From: Penicillium oxalicum
Taxonomy: Eukaryota; Ascomycota; Eurotiomycetes; Eurotiales; Aspergillaceae
DNA length: 64,000 nucleotides
Assembly (NCBI RefSeq): GCF_001723175.1
Contig: NC_064654.1
Span: forward strand, 620,001-684,000
Reading direction: 5' to 3'
In this document: piece after piece, positions 36,319 through 49,799 of the stretch
How positions within the stretch are numbered: position 1 is the first letter of the stretch
How the letters are laid out: every line of letters starts with the position of its first letter
The notes under the pieces: model-generated
What the model was told of the DNA's origin: nothing
The model's database searches: none
The model's input: the letters and a program-made list of their open reading frames with translations, nothing else
Made by a program: the position numbers and the translations under genes

Positions 36319-38299
36319 TAATATAGAATATATAGTAGATATAGTCGCGCTATACTAATTACTAGATACTACTATACTATACGTTTTTAGCCTATCTAAC
36401 CCTTAGTATATACTTTCGCGATTAGTAATACTAGTTATATATATTAAATTCCTCCTCGATTAGACCTATTAGACCGCGAGGATAATAGCTATCCTAATTA
36501 ATACGTAGCTATAAAAATATTAGTACTACTATACTCCTATTAATATTCTAATCCCTCTCTATTTTCTTCCTAAAATTTAGCGGAATCCTTCTAAAATAGC
36601 GAAAACTTATATCCTAAAAAGTCAGATACTATAGCTTCTCGAAACTTAATACTAGTAGTAGTTATATCTTAGAAGGGGATCGAAAATAGCTCCTAAGTTC
36701 TTTTCTAGAAGATAATTTAAACTATACCTTAAATTCCTTCTTAGTATTATCCTAGTTACCGAGCCTAGTATAAAGATATTATAATCGTTATACTAGAGTC
36801 TCGTAATCGATACTATTAGTATAAATATATAGAAGATATACTAGCTAGGCTATATACTCCTTATAAATTAAATTAGGACTAATTTCGGTCGTATTTTTAC
36901 GAATAGACCTACTAACGAGCTAAAAAATTATTAGAGCTTCGCGCTTACTTTTAACGTCTAATTTCGTTTTCGGAATCGCTTTAGCTAGCCTAGAAGTATC
37001 TATCTTATATCTATAGGGTACCGAATCCGATAGACTCTACGATATCTTCGGTTTCTCAGTAGTAGGCTTAGTTAATAGTTCTAAATTCTGCGATTATTTA
37101 TTATTACTATTATCGTTACTATTATTATTATTACTTAGTTCTAGGTTTTGTTTACGCGGTTAAATTTCTTCTATAGAAGAAATTTAGCTTCCTTCTAGAT
37201 CCTAGTTTTACGATTAGATTTCTTCTATAGAAGAAATTTAGCTTTCTTCCTTATCTAGAGCTATACTTTAATTCTTATCTACCTTATCTAAAATTCGCGA
37301 TATCTAATAGTATTTATATATAAACCTATCCTTATTAATCGATAGATAGTATTTATATATAAACCTATCCTTATTAATCGATAGATAGTATTTTAATAAC
37401 CGTTCTAGCGTTAACTCTATTAAATCTAGCGATTTATAGGCGTTATCGAGATTACCTTATATAACCTCTTTAGCTCTTCAGATTCCCCGCCTATATATTC
37501 CCTTCTTAAGTTATTAGAGAATAGTATTATTAACTCGGAGTTATATCTCTTCGAAACTAATCCCGCTCCTTACTAGGTTACTAACTTTTTTAGCGAAAGT
37601 CTTCGTTTAGACTCTAATTATAATCTTTTTAGCATTACTATTCTAAGCTTATAGCGTCGAGTATATTACTTACTAGATATAGTTCTTATTATATTCGCGG
37701 CGATTAATTACTTCTCTCGTAACTATCTAGCTATCCTTAAAACCTTCCTAAGTCTTATATCCCTTCTAAAACTCGCTATCTTTTATAAAGGTATAGAGTT
37801 CGATCGCGACTAAGTCTAAAAATACCTATTCTTTTTCGTAAATCTTATATAGATAGAGCTTTACTATCTTATAGATCTAGTCCGTAGATAGCGTTTATAA
37901 TTCTTCGATAATCTTAGTAGGGGAAGTAATTAGTATTAAACGATTACTTAGTATCGAAGGTATAATATTAAGATACTAGCTTATAGCGGATATTATAGCC
38001 TAGTTTATTATACTAAATTCTTCTATAGAAGAAATTCGTAGTATTTAGCGAAAATTATTATAATTTGAGCTCTCTCCGGAGACTTCTCTCTCCTCCTAAA
38101 AATATTACTATCCCTAGTAAGTTCCTTTTCTATTACCTTTTAAAATAGTCTTATAAATACTAAATTTCTAAATAAAGACAAAATTTAGTAAATTTAATAA
38201 ATTTAATCCGTTTCTAAGAGAAATTAACAAAAATAAAAAAAAATCGAAATATTCGTATTAAATAGACTAATTAATATAATATTTTAATAAAGAAAAATA

Positions 38300-41200
38300 T
38301 CGAATTAATCTAACCCTATCTCTCTCGCGGTAGCTATCCTCTTTTATACCTTTACGTAGTAGGTAGTAATCTATTCTTAGCCTTAATCCTTTTATCCTTA
38401 TCTAAATTTCTTTTATCCTAGAGCGCCTAGTAATAAAATCTTTTTAGCCTACTACTATTAATACTAGCGCTTACCTTATTTATCTATTAGTATAGGGTAC
38501 TATCTAATTCTTTAATTTTGTATACGCTATTTTTTAGATCTTTTCTAATTCGATATAGCCCTATCTATCTAAATTAGAGCTTATTTCTAGATATTATATC
38601 GTCCTCTAATCTAGTATTATAGAGAAGGACTAAATCTTTTTCTTTTAGAGGCGTAATTCGTAGGTTTCTATACGAGTCGTAATATTCTTTATTCTAAGCT
38701 CTTAGCCTCTATAGCTATATTATCGTATTAGAGATATCCTAGTCTTATCTTTTAATTTATTTAGCTCGTAACGTAATTAGATCTACGCGTATCTCTACTT
38801 TTTCCTAGGATAGTATCGACTAGGTAGGTATATCTAATTCTACTAGCAAGATAGTATCTTATCTATAAATAAATCAGAAGGGTAAGATACTAGTATATAT
38901 ATATAAAGTCGCTCTATTAGTAAGTATTACGGCTAGTAGCTTTTAGGACTATTTTAGTTTAATACTCTCTAATAGTTTATACCTATTTATTATTTTAGAT
39001 AAGGCGTCTTTTAGCGTTCGTATTACTCTCTTAATCGCCCTATTTATCTATAGGTTATATACCGAAATTAAAATAGCGTTAACGCGGTACGATTTTAAAA
39101 AATTTCGTATTTCCGAACGTATTTTAGGACTAAAATTAATTATAATCTCCTAAGATACCCTATACCTATAGATAATATCCTCCTAAACGAATCCGGTAGC
39201 GCTTTTACTATCTACTTTCTAGAGAATCCTTACTTCTAGCTACCTACTAGCTAAATCTCTTGCTTAGATAACTCCTTTTTAACCTTCTTATTAGGTAGTA
39301 TGGTAGTATTAATATACTATTTCTCCTAGATTTATATCGGTCTTATACTTCCTATAGATTTATATAGTCTAACAGGATTACGCGCCTAGTATTCGAAGTA
39401 TACGCGTATAAATTTCGTAGTCTTATTATATATTCCTAACTAATAGTACCGTATAGCTAATAGGTTATAAGTAGCTTTACAGCCTTTATAGCCTAACTCT
39501 TTATATAAGCGTTATAGGGTCTCTTTTCGTATTCTAGTATTGTCTAAAATCCTTTATATAATTAGATCTCTACTATATCCTCTATAAAATAGATATCGAT
39601 CTTAGACTATAAATTTTAAAGCCTTTTTCTTAAATACTAAATTTATTATAAGATATCTTAGCTAGCCTACGTAGTATTATTAAGAACCTTATAATTTTCT
39701 AAGATTCTTCTAAATAAGACCTATCTAGAATTTCTATACTAATATTTATTTCTTCTATAGAAGAAATCTCTTAAGAGATAGGAATTTTAGTAGAAACTAT
39801 AGTTTCTACTAGAGAAACTATAACGCGAAGATAAGAGATTTTAGCTATAATAAATTTATTAATATCTCTCTCCTTTTCTTACTCTTCTATTTCTTTAGGC
39901 ATAGCGGGCTTCCTAGATAGACTATTAGCAGTACTATTTTTCGTCCTAGGAATATACTTTATATTAAAATCGAAGAGCTAAATCTAAGTAAGCTATCGTT
40001 ACTAAAGCGCTAGGTAAGTCCGAAGCTAGTCGATTTAATTACGTAACTAATTTGTTAGTATTAGTTTCTAGCGTAAATCTTACCTATATAGCTAATACTA
40101 TAGCTTTTTAAATATCTTTATTACCCGCGATATTCTAATTTTCTAGTATTATATATTTACTCTAATTTAGACTAAACCCTAACTCGTATTATACTACTCG
40201 TTATAACCCTTCTCTTTTCTATATTAAAACGCTACCCTATCCTATTTTTAACGCGTCTACTATAAGCGTTAGGTCTAATAGATTCTAGCTATAATTAACT
40301 AGTATAACCGCTAGAAAACTATATAGTATCTCCTTAATCTTCTTAAAGGTATTCTATTTATTATTACCCTAATCGAATATTATATCCTTCTGTAATATCG
40401 TATATAATAGCGCTATAATATACTAAAAATCCTTTACTAGAATTCGAAAGTAGACTATAAGACTAATAAAAGAGCGTATCTTATCGTATTAATAGGGACT
40501 AGCTAGTTAGCTAACTTAGAAATTTTCTGCTTATTAGGTCTACACCCGTTAGAATTATATACCTAGCCTATAATTTTAAGGCCGGATATTATAAGTTACG
40601 ATTTTGCTATAGAAACTCTCGCTCCTATAAGTTCTAAAAGGTATAGGATCTTATCTAGATTTTATATATATTCTAAGATAAACCTCCTAATCCCTAGTCT
40701 TATAAACTCGTTATTATACTAGGTCTTAGGTCCTTTAACCGGAATATTATCTATAAAAGGTTTAGTAATATATAGAATATTAGCTAGGATCTATATAACT
40801 ACTCTTTAGAATTATAGTATAGAATTCGAAGCCCCTTATAATAATATAGTCTACTTAGTAAACTAATCGGGTCTAAATTACTATTATATTTCGATCGCGA
40901 CTATCTAGAGTTATCTAGTTATACCCGGAAAATAGATTAATAGCGGACGATATTACTATACTAAAAATTCTTTAATAAATTCGTCTATATTAGGAGGTAT
41001 ATTCGTATCTTATACTATTACTTTATTAATATATATTATAGCGTTTACTATATATATTTTCTATTCTTCTTATATACTAAAAACTAAGGATTTCGGTAGG
41101 ACTATCGTAATATTCTAGGACCCCTTTTTATAATCTTTCCTATAATATCTCTTTAACTATACTTTTAGCGCTAGCGAGATTTAAATCTAGGATACTACTA

Positions 41201-43000
41201 GGCCTTATACTAATTATCTTAATATATTATAGTAGTATTACTTCTAAAAATTAAAGATATATAGGACTAATCCTACGTAAAATAACCTTCTCTTTTAAAT
41301 AGTATCTTATATAATAATCCTCTTTCCTTTAGCAGAAGATCCTTCTAATTAATATTTTCTACTCCCTTTTAGATATTAGATATATATCTCTTACAATTAT
41401 AGAGATCCGCGATATTAGTAGATTATTAAATTTACTTTTAATATTAGACACGCAATATTTAGTAAAGTATTTCTTTTCGTAGATTTCCTTCTAATTCGTA
41501 TAACTAGTTAGTACTAATCTATCGTTTTTAGTCGCGTTAACTAGTTTAATCTTATCCGCTACTCTTTTAAATAAAGTATAAACTAGTATACCTATACCTA
41601 TAGGTCTAGGGCTCGGATTTATAGTTAAAAGATACCTTAGTCGTAGAAATCTTATAGTAATATCCTATAGCTACCTATACGAATCTTATAGTCGTAGCTA
41701 AATCTTAATTTATCTAAAATTTTTAATATCTTTCTATCTCTTATATTTTTAAATATTTTTAGTACTTTTATAGCGTTTTTAGAGGGTACTATTAAAATAT
41801 ATAGTAAATTATAGCCTATTTTTAGTATCGGTATCTTATTTATTATACCGGAAGTATCGCTAATTAGGCTTCTAGGTATCCTAAAAAATCTATCTCTGTA
41901 TTCGTAGTTCTACAAAATCTTTAGGCTATAGCTAATACTCCTAGACCGAAGTTTTCTTACTTAGAGAATATACCTTAAAACTAACTTCCTAGTCCGGTCT
42001 TCCGAAAAGACTACTATTTTAACAGAACTATTAATTTTCTCTATAGTAGAAGCTATTATATCGCGTAACTAGATTCGTCCTAGAAGAATCTCTGCTATAT
42101 AATCCTTTATAATTATATAGTAAGAGTATATTATAATATCGCCGATTAAAATAGGTAAGCCTTCCGTAACTCCGTAAAAGGAACGCGTTTAGCTATTAAT
42201 AGGTACTATATACAGCTTTAGATCTTTTCGAATATTAAGGTTTAATATATATACCGTTTCTAGGGAAATAAGATTAACTAATAATCCCTAATTAATCGTA
42301 GCTTTAAGCTTATACCTATATACGTATACCTTTATATATAAGAGCCCTCTAGTATATTCCTTAAACGTACCTAAATTTCGTGGCGTAGAGATTCGTACCG
42401 ATCTCCTAAGATCCTATACCCGCGCGATTACTTTATCTACTTTTATAACTCGCTAAGTAGTAGCGAAGTATATAGGCGTAGTAGTACTCGTAGTATTTAT
42501 AGTATTTATAGTATTCGTAGTAATTATAGGGACCGAAGGTTCGAAGGAATTCGTAATATTTCTAACTTAGCTACGTAGTTGTAGTAATATAAATATCAGA
42601 TTACCTAGTATAATCGTAGACGGTATAGGAATAGCTAGTAATTTTCTAGTAATTTCTTCCTTATATTAGGTAGTAATATCCGCGGAAGGTTTTAGGCGCT
42701 TTTAGATAGTCGACGAATTTCCTAGTCTAGATAGGTAAGTAGGCGTCGAAAATCTTACGTCTTAACTAGTTCTCTAGGTCTAACTATCCTAGTCTTAGAT
42801 TTCTTCTATAGAAGAATCTCGCGGCTAACTATTTAGTTAGCGATCCTATTCCTGTCTATAAATTTCTTCTATAGAAGAAATTCGTAAAGGGGCTAGTACT
42901 ATATCCGCTATTATATTATCTTTATTAATAGTCGCTAGATAGTATCTACTTAGTCGTATACTACGTACTTTCGTATAATTTCTAGACTATTAGAGCGCTT
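38300..43000 (-). pseudogene. Degraded pol (protease, RT, RNase H, integrase) of element A
   Basis: This is the minus-strand region between the gag remnant and the 3' region of element A. The block 38470-38640 aligns with 46800-46960, where translation still gives GPYRIRKDLKNAYTKLKELDGT, the GPY-type integrase C-terminus of Ty3/gypsy elements. Element B lacks the equivalent of about 38820-43125, so no better copy of RT exists here. RT limits cannot be set by eye. Confidence 0.55.
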
Positions 43001-43360
43001 ACGACTAGCTAGTTATCTATTAATAGCGAAGACTTCTCCTTTATATATTTCGTCTTCGCTCCCTTCTAATCCTTCGAAATTAGCGTCTTTTCTAAGAGAA
43101 ATCCCTACTAAATCTACCTAAGTAGTATAAATTTACGGAGTATAGTAAAAATAGACTCCTAAATATAATTAAGGCGTAGTAATAGTAGAGATAGCGTTAA
43201 CGCTTACGCGTTAATTCTTCTACTACTAGTACTAGTCCGGAACTATATCCTTCTAAAATTAGTTATCTCTCTTATATACCTCCGGTCTATTCTTACTAAC
43301 CCTTCCGAGTACTATCTAATTTATTTTATTCTAGTAGTATAGTCCTTTATTTTATATACT

Positions 43361-43707
43361 AAAGAGGGGAATGCTCACGGCAGTCTGATCTCACCAGACA
43401 GGTCGAGTCATAGAGGAACCAAACCAAACCTATAAGCACGCAAGTCCTGGAATCCTCCAAAGTAATCGTGAGATCCGATATCAGGTACCAAAGGCAGGAA
43501 TCAAAAAGAGTGTGATATTTCAAGTATAAGGAATCTGACTATAAAGACTGTCCTGAATCCTCCGTCTAAACTGTTATTCAAGTATAATAATAATACCGGA
43601 TCCCGCAAGCTAGGTCCTAGATAACCTTCCTCGGCGGTAAGGCTCTTAGGCATCTCCTACTACTAAATATCCGCCTTTAAGTATATATAACCGAATCCCC
43701 TACTATA
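43361..43707 (-). repeat. LTR copy L2, left LTR of element B
   Basis: It begins AAAGAGGGGAATGCTCACGG and ends CCCCTACTATA on this strand. On the coding (minus) strand it would start TGTAGTAGGGG before RIP. The bases ATACT at 43356-43360 are repeated after the right LTR (49800-49804). A purine tract on the minus strand abuts its right edge. Confidence 0.8.
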
Positions 43708-46659
43708 TAACCTCCCCCCTATAATTTACCGTCCCTTAGTTAATTTCCCGTATCCCTCGATAGTAACGTTAGATCTCCTAAAGACCCTTAGGCTAACTTA
43801 CTAGGCTACACAAAATTTAGCAAAACCGATAGGCCCTTCTCCTTTCGCAGAAAATAAGAGTGTGCCAAATTGCTACTATTCGGCCTTTATTATTATCTTA
43901 AAATATAGCAGGTAGGCCCGTCTCGCCCGGTCGCGCTACTCCTAGATTAATCTGTGCGCTCGTTGCTAATTCCGGCTAAAAAGAACGTCTAATTCTTCGA
44001 TAACTACAGGGGAATCCTATCTTTCGCGACGATTAGCGTATCTCCGATCGGACTTAATTCTAGCAACCGAATTAATACAGAAAAAGGATACGCAAGCCGA
44101 CTACTATATTTCTGACTAGACTACCCGGAAGGAGTCTGTTAGGTAACGAAAAATCGCGATAATAAGCCGAAAGTTTAGACTAAGTGCCTAATTTAGGACT
44201 ATCTAGGGTCTTATAATCTTCCCTAATACTAACAAACTAGGGCAAAACCGTTCGCCGAAGATAAGTCGCTAGTCCTATTAATCTATAAGGAAGGTATAGC
44301 TTCGAAATACGTATATCTCCCTGTTTACAGATAACTTTTTCCTAGGAGAGACCAAATTTCTCCTTATCTTCTGCCGTCTATATCGTAGCCGATATCTTAT
44401 AGATTAAACTATCTTTCTAGTAACCACGATCGCGCAGATTCTGCTACTACTAGCGAGGTGGTTTTATATCCTAAGTAGTATTTTAGTATAATTTTGTAGG
44501 TTCTTATCCGTTAAAGAAACCGTCCCCTAGATTACATTCGCTATTCGTTAGGATATAAGGAGATCCGTTATATTAATATCAAGATAGCGGAAAGCAGTCT
44601 GTTTACTAGGGTATACACTCTTCGCGTAGTAAGGAAACGAAATTAGCCGATATTGATAATCCGGTCGTAGCAGAACATAGAGCAGATAGTAGGTCTAGTC
44701 GCGCCGTACTAGTTACTAGATACTACTATACTATGCGTTTTTAGCCTATCTAACCCTTAGTACATACTTTCGCGATTAGTAATGCTAGTTATATATATTG
44801 AATTCCTCCTCGATTATATCTATTAGACCGCGAGGATAATAGCCGTCCTAATCGTTACGTAGCTATACAAAAATTAGCACTACCACGCTTCGTTAATATT
44901 CTAATCCCTCTCTATTTTCTTCCAAAACTTAGTAGAACCCTTCTAAAATAGCGAAAACTTATATCCTAAAAAGTCAGATACTATATCTTCTCGAAATTCG
45001 ATACTAAAGGTTTTCGCATCTTAGAAGGGAATCGAAAGTAGCTCCTAAGTTCTTTTCTAGAGGATATTTAAACTAAACCTCAAATTCCTTCTTAGCCCTA
45101 TCCTAGTCACCGAGCCGGGCGTAAAGGTATCGCAAGCGTTATACTAGAGTCCTGTAATCGACACCGTTAGTATAAATATATAAAAGATATACTAGCTAAG
45201 TTAATACCCCTTACAAATCGAATCAGGGCTAATTTCGGTCGCATTTTCGCGGATAGACCTACTAACAAGCCGAAAAATCACTAGCGCTTCGCGCTTACTT
45301 TTAGCATCTAATTTCGTCTTCGGAACTACTTTAGCTAGCCTAGAAGCATCTATCTTATCCGCAGGGTACTAACTTTAATAAACCTTGCGATATCTTCGGT
45401 TTCTTAGTAGCAGACTCCGTAATAGTTCTGATTCCTACGATCGTTTATCGTTATCGTTTAGTTCCGGGCTCTGTTTACGCGGTTAGATTTCTTCTAGAAG
45501 AAATTCGGCTTCCTTCTAGATCAGGTTTTGCGATTAAATTTCTTCTGCAGAAGAAATTTAGCTTTTATCCTTATCAGAGCTAAGCTCTAATCCTTGTCTA
45601 CCTTATCAAAATTCGCGGCATCCGATAATATTCGTATATAAATCATCTTCATTAATCGATAGATAGTATTTTTGAACCGTTCTAGCGTTAGTTCCGTCAA
45701 ATCTAGCGATTTATAGGCGTTATCGAGATCACCTTATATAACTTCTTTAGCTCTTCGGATCCCCCGCCTATATATTCCTTTCTTAAGTCGTTAGAGAATA
45801 GCGTTATTAACTCGGAGCTATATCTCTTCGAAACTAATCCCGCTCCTTACTAGTTTGCTAACCTTTTCGGCGAACGTTTTCGTTCGGACTCTGATTATAA
45901 TCTTTTTAGCGTCCCTATTCAAGCTTATAGCGCTACGTATATTACTTACTAGATATAGTTCTTGTTATATTCGCGACGATTAATTACTTCTCTTGCTACC
46001 GTCTAGCTATCCTCAAAATCTTCCTGAGTCTTATATCCCTTCTAAAATTCGCTATCCTTTACAAAGGTATAGAGTTCGATCGCGACTAAGTCAAAAATAC
46101 CTACCCTTTTTCGCAAATCTTATACAGATAGAGCTTTACCGTCTTATAGACCTAGTCCGTAGGTAGCGTACGTAATTCTTCGATAATCTTAGCAGGGGAA
46201 GTAATTTATATTAAACGATCACTTAGCATCGAAGGCATAATATCAAGATATTAGCTATAGCGGATATCGTAGCCTAGTCTATTATATTAAATTCTTCCGC
46301 AGAAGAAATTTCGCGGAAGAAATTCGCAGAGTTTAACGTATCGTTATAGGTCGATATCTTCTGCAGAAGAAATTTATAGCACTTAGCGAAAAATCATTAT
46401 AATTTAAGCTCTCTCCGGAGACTTCCCTCCCCTCCCAAAAATCTTGCCGTCCCTAGCAAGCTCCTTTTCTATTACCTTTCAAAATAGTCTTAAAAACTAC
46501 AAATTTCCAAACAAAGACAAAATTTAGTAAATCAATAAATTTAATCTACTTCTAAAGAAATCAACAAAAATAAAAAAAATCCGAAATATTCGTATCAAAC
46601 AGACTAATTAACACACACCTTTTACAAAGAAAAATATCGAATTAAATTAACCCTGTCCC

Positions 46660-47150
46660 TCTCGCGGCGGCCGTCCTCTTCTGCGCCTTTACGTAGTAGG
46701 TAGCAATCCGTTCTAGCCTTAATTCTTTTATCCTTATCCAAATTTCTTTTATCCTAGAGCGCCTAGTAATAAAATCTTTTTAGCCTACTACTATTAATAC
46801 TAGCGCTTACCTTATTTATCTGTCGGTATAGGGTGCCGTCTAATTCTTTAATTTCGTATACGCATTTTTCAGATCTTTTCTGATTCGATACGGCCCTATC
46901 TATCTAAATCGGAGCTTATTTCTAGACGTTATATCGTCCTCAACCTAGTATTATAGAGAAGGACCAAATCTTTTTCTTTCAGGGGCGCAATTCGCAGGTT
47001 TCTGTGCGAGTCGTGATATTCTTTGTTCTAAGCTCTTAGCCTCTATAGCCGCATCATCGCATCAGAGACATCCTGGTCTCGTCTTTCAATTTATTCGGCT
47101 CGCAACGCAATCAGATCTGCGCGTGTCTCCACCTTTTCCCAGGGTAGTGT
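46660..47150 (-). pseudogene. Integrase C-terminal fragment of element B
   Basis: Translation of the minus strand gives NKLRFRWIGPYRIRKDLKNA-like sequence and TKLKELDGTLYRQINKVSA, with a few RIP stops. This is the GPY/F region that ends Ty3/gypsy integrases. Its upstream part is lost by the internal deletion of B. Confidence 0.6.
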
Positions 47151-47460
47151 AAATTTGCGGAGTGCAGTAAGAATAGACCCCTGAATATAATTGAGGCGCA
47201 GCAATAGTAGAGACAGCGTTAACGCTTGCGCGTTAACTCTTCTACTACTGGTACTAGTCCGGAACCATATCCTTCCAAAATTAGTCACCTCTCTTGCGCG
47301 CCTCCGGTCCATTCTTACCAACCCTTCTAAGTACTACCCGATTCAGTTCATTCTAGTAGCATAGTCCTTTATTTTGCATACTCAGATAGACAGGACAACC
47401 AGTCACCCGATGCCCTTCATTCCTACACCAGTAGCAACTATCAGACATCTATCTTGCAGG
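47150..47460 (-). pseudogene. Gag C-terminal part with CCHC zinc knuckle, element B
   Basis: On the minus strand near 47395-47460 the translation CYWCRNEGHRVTGC gives a perfect C-x2-C-x4-H-x4-C nucleic-acid-binding knuckle. In element A the same site is destroyed by RIP and by the insertion of B itself. The frame continues as an open stretch at 47321-47091 that crosses the deletion join. Confidence 0.65.
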
Positions 47461-48159
47461 TATATAAGCAGGGTTATTTCGGTTATCATTTTTCGCGATT
47501 AGGTGCTAAACCAAGACTCTCTATTTATCAGTAGCCTTCCGCTAGTCTTTAATAACCTTTAGCATATTTACCGACAGACCGTTAAAAGCTTTCGTTAAAC
47601 TTTCTAAATCCTGTCCTCTCAGAGAGCTCGTATTCTTAATCGTAGAACCTCTATTTTTCAGAGTATCTATTATTTTCCGTCCCTCGTACGATTTTTCTCT
47701 AGAATCCGCGTAGACCTAGATTCCTTTCTCGGGCACTATATAGCCTATCGCGAGATCGTAATCCTTCTAGTCCTAATTTAGATCCCTAGTAGCTTTTTCG
47801 ATCTAATCGAAAGAGATCCGTCTTTTGCTCCTAGAAGGGTAGTTAATATTAATTTTCTCCTTCTTAATTAATTTCGATCTTAACTTTTTAGGCAGTCCTT
47901 CGATAAACTAAGTATATCGTTCTAAATCGCTAATATCTCCTCTCTTTACTAAATACAAGGAAACAGACGAAAAGGTAGTTAAGTACACGTGAAAGTCGTC
48001 CTATTCGATACGATTCCTGCAGAAACTCTGTAGCTAGGTACGGGTATAGGTAGCCTATAGGCTATCCGTATCGCGATACTAATCTTTGAAGTCCTAGAAA
48101 AACTCTTCCTTGTTCTTCGCTTGCTAGTTAGTATTCGCCTTAACCTATACACGCTATAG

Positions 48160-48525
48160 CTAACCGTAGTAATCTAGAAGGATCTCTAAAATTCGCGCGT
48201 TATTTCTTATATCATAGCGCTTATATATACGTTTAAAACTATCTAAGAATTCTGATATATTTCTGCCTTCGAATCGTGGCGTACCAGGGGTCCCTAGCTC
48301 AGGTATAGTCCTAACTATATATCGCAAAGTTTGTATCTCTGAATTAGGCGTATAAACTTGCGTTAGTATTAGCGAAGGAGCTAGTCTCGGCGGTAACGGT
48401 GGCAGTAGCGGTACTCTCTCGCTAAACCCTTTAGGCGATCCTTTAGCAGACTTAGAAGGGGCTCGATTACTAGGATCACGATAGGCATCGAAAGAGGTCA
48501 TATTTATAGGTATATCTAAAGACAT
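48160..48525 (-). pseudogene. Surviving gag ORF fragment of element B, 121 codons
   Basis: It is one of the few frames over 100 codons within the island. It starts MSLDIPINMTSFDAYRDPSN, has a Pro-rich stretch (PLLPPLPPRLAPS) and continues with PRFEGRNISEFLDSFKRIYKRY, a gag-capsid-like helix-rich segment. A stop closes it at 48160. Homologous sequence occurs on the minus strand in the gag part of element A (about 50500-50830), more mutated, and on the plus strand at 52129-52710. Confidence 0.6.
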
Positions 48526-49254
48526 TCTGTAGTCGTTTAGTTATTCAGATTACGATAATTACTTTAGCTTCGCAGGCTCTGTCTAGTCCGGATATTTTTA
48601 GGGTTTTTTAGGTATAATAGTATCTAGAGGGATATAGCAAGATTCGCAAGGTAATTAACTCTTTAAATTTAACGAAGTCGTAAAATTAGTAGCTAGTCTA
48701 GATAGTAGCGCTATTCTTAATTCTTTTCGATTTTTCTTCTAGTTTTTCACTCTCTTCTTATAGCTGTTCCTTTCTTTTTTATCGCTTTTCGTCGTCTATT
48801 TAGTATACGTTTTTCTCGTGTTTTCTTCTGCAGAAGAATTTTGTAACTACTATTTTAGTATAGTATTCTCTTCTAGTAAGATCGTTATATTAGCCGCCTA
48901 TAGAAACCTTTCTAAAGCGATAAACTAACTCTATATAAAGTTCGGATAGACTAAGTTTATCTGTTAATATAATTAGTCCGGAGATATTTTTAGCAATCGA
49001 ATTAATATATCTCGATCCTCTTAGTATCGATCGGCTAACAATCCGCGAACGAGCTAGGTATACCGGTCGAACAAAGGCATAGTATTAGCCGTAAGACCCT
49101 CGGTAGGAGCAGCCCCCTATATATAGCCAAAAGTCGCGTATTTAGCTATAATATAAGGTATCAGTTTCGAACAATAGTCTCAATTTCTCTTAATTTTTCG
49201 TCAGGGTCAAACGCGTTACCTACTTTTCTGCAGAAAAGTGCAGAATTTCTTAAT

Positions 49255-49375
49255 TATAGCGGTAGTCGTAATAGTAGCGGTCGCAGCAGTCGCAGTAGTC
49301 GTTCCAGTCGTCTTAGTCTTAGCAGTCTTAGTAGCAATCTTAGTAGTAATCTTAGCAGCAATCTTAGTAGCGGAT
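49255..49375. repeat. Degenerate short tandem repeat (CTTAGTAGCAAT-like) in gag leader
   Basis: Units such as CTTAGTAGCAAT, CTTAGCAGT and GTCGTAGT recur irregularly. On the minus strand they code for repeated Thr/Ala/Lys/Ile. A similar array occurs at about 51555-51700 in element A. Confidence 0.6.
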
Positions 49376-49458
49376 CCATTTATAATCGCAATCGTAGGAA
49401 TAGTATGGTCCTCTATCTTAGCCACCTTTATTGCAAAGCCCCTACATCGGTCACTAAT

Positions 49459-49799
49459 AAAGAGGGAATACTTACGGCAGTCTGATCTTACTAGATAGGT
49501 CGAGTTATAGAGGAACCAAACCAAACCCACACAGCAAGTCCTAGAATCCTCTAAAGTAATTATAAGATCCGATGTTAGGTACTAAAGGCAGAATCAAAAA
49601 GAGTATAATATTTCAAGTATAAGGAATCTGACTGTAAGACTATCCTAAATCCTCTGTCTAAACTATTGTTCAAGTATGATGATAATGCCGGATCCCGCAA
49701 GCTAGGTCCTAGATAACCTTCCTCGGCGGTAAGGCTCTCAGGCATCTCCTACTACTGAATATCCGCCTTTAAGTACATGCAACCGAATCCCCCACTACA
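49459..49799 (-). repeat. LTR copy L3, right LTR of element B
   Basis: It begins AAAGAGGGAATAC and ends CCCCCACTACA on this strand, followed by the ATACT duplication. On the coding strand it is the 5' LTR of B. Confidence 0.8.

Larger units (their letters stand above)
43361..49799 (-). mobile_element. Element B: younger, pol-deleted retrotransposon nested in element A
   Basis: L2 and L3 flank it, with a 5-bp ATACT duplication outside. Its internal sequence is colinear with element A but retains many more CA/TG pairs, so it entered later or was mutated less. On the minus strand it has LTR L3, gag (49450 to 47150) with an intact-looking zinc knuckle, then an internal join. At about 47150 the gag-side sequence (matching 43130 in A) is fused directly to integrase C-terminal sequence (matching 38815 in A). 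About 4.3 kb of pol is therefore missing, making B non-autonomous. The insertion point in A is within gag, at the junction 43360/49800. Confidence 0.8.

Noticed and set aside
49238..49498. 86-codon plus-strand frame that looks like a hydrophobic membrane protein
   Set aside because: The Val/Ala/Ile repeats come from a degenerate short tandem repeat in retroelement gag, read in the antisense direction.
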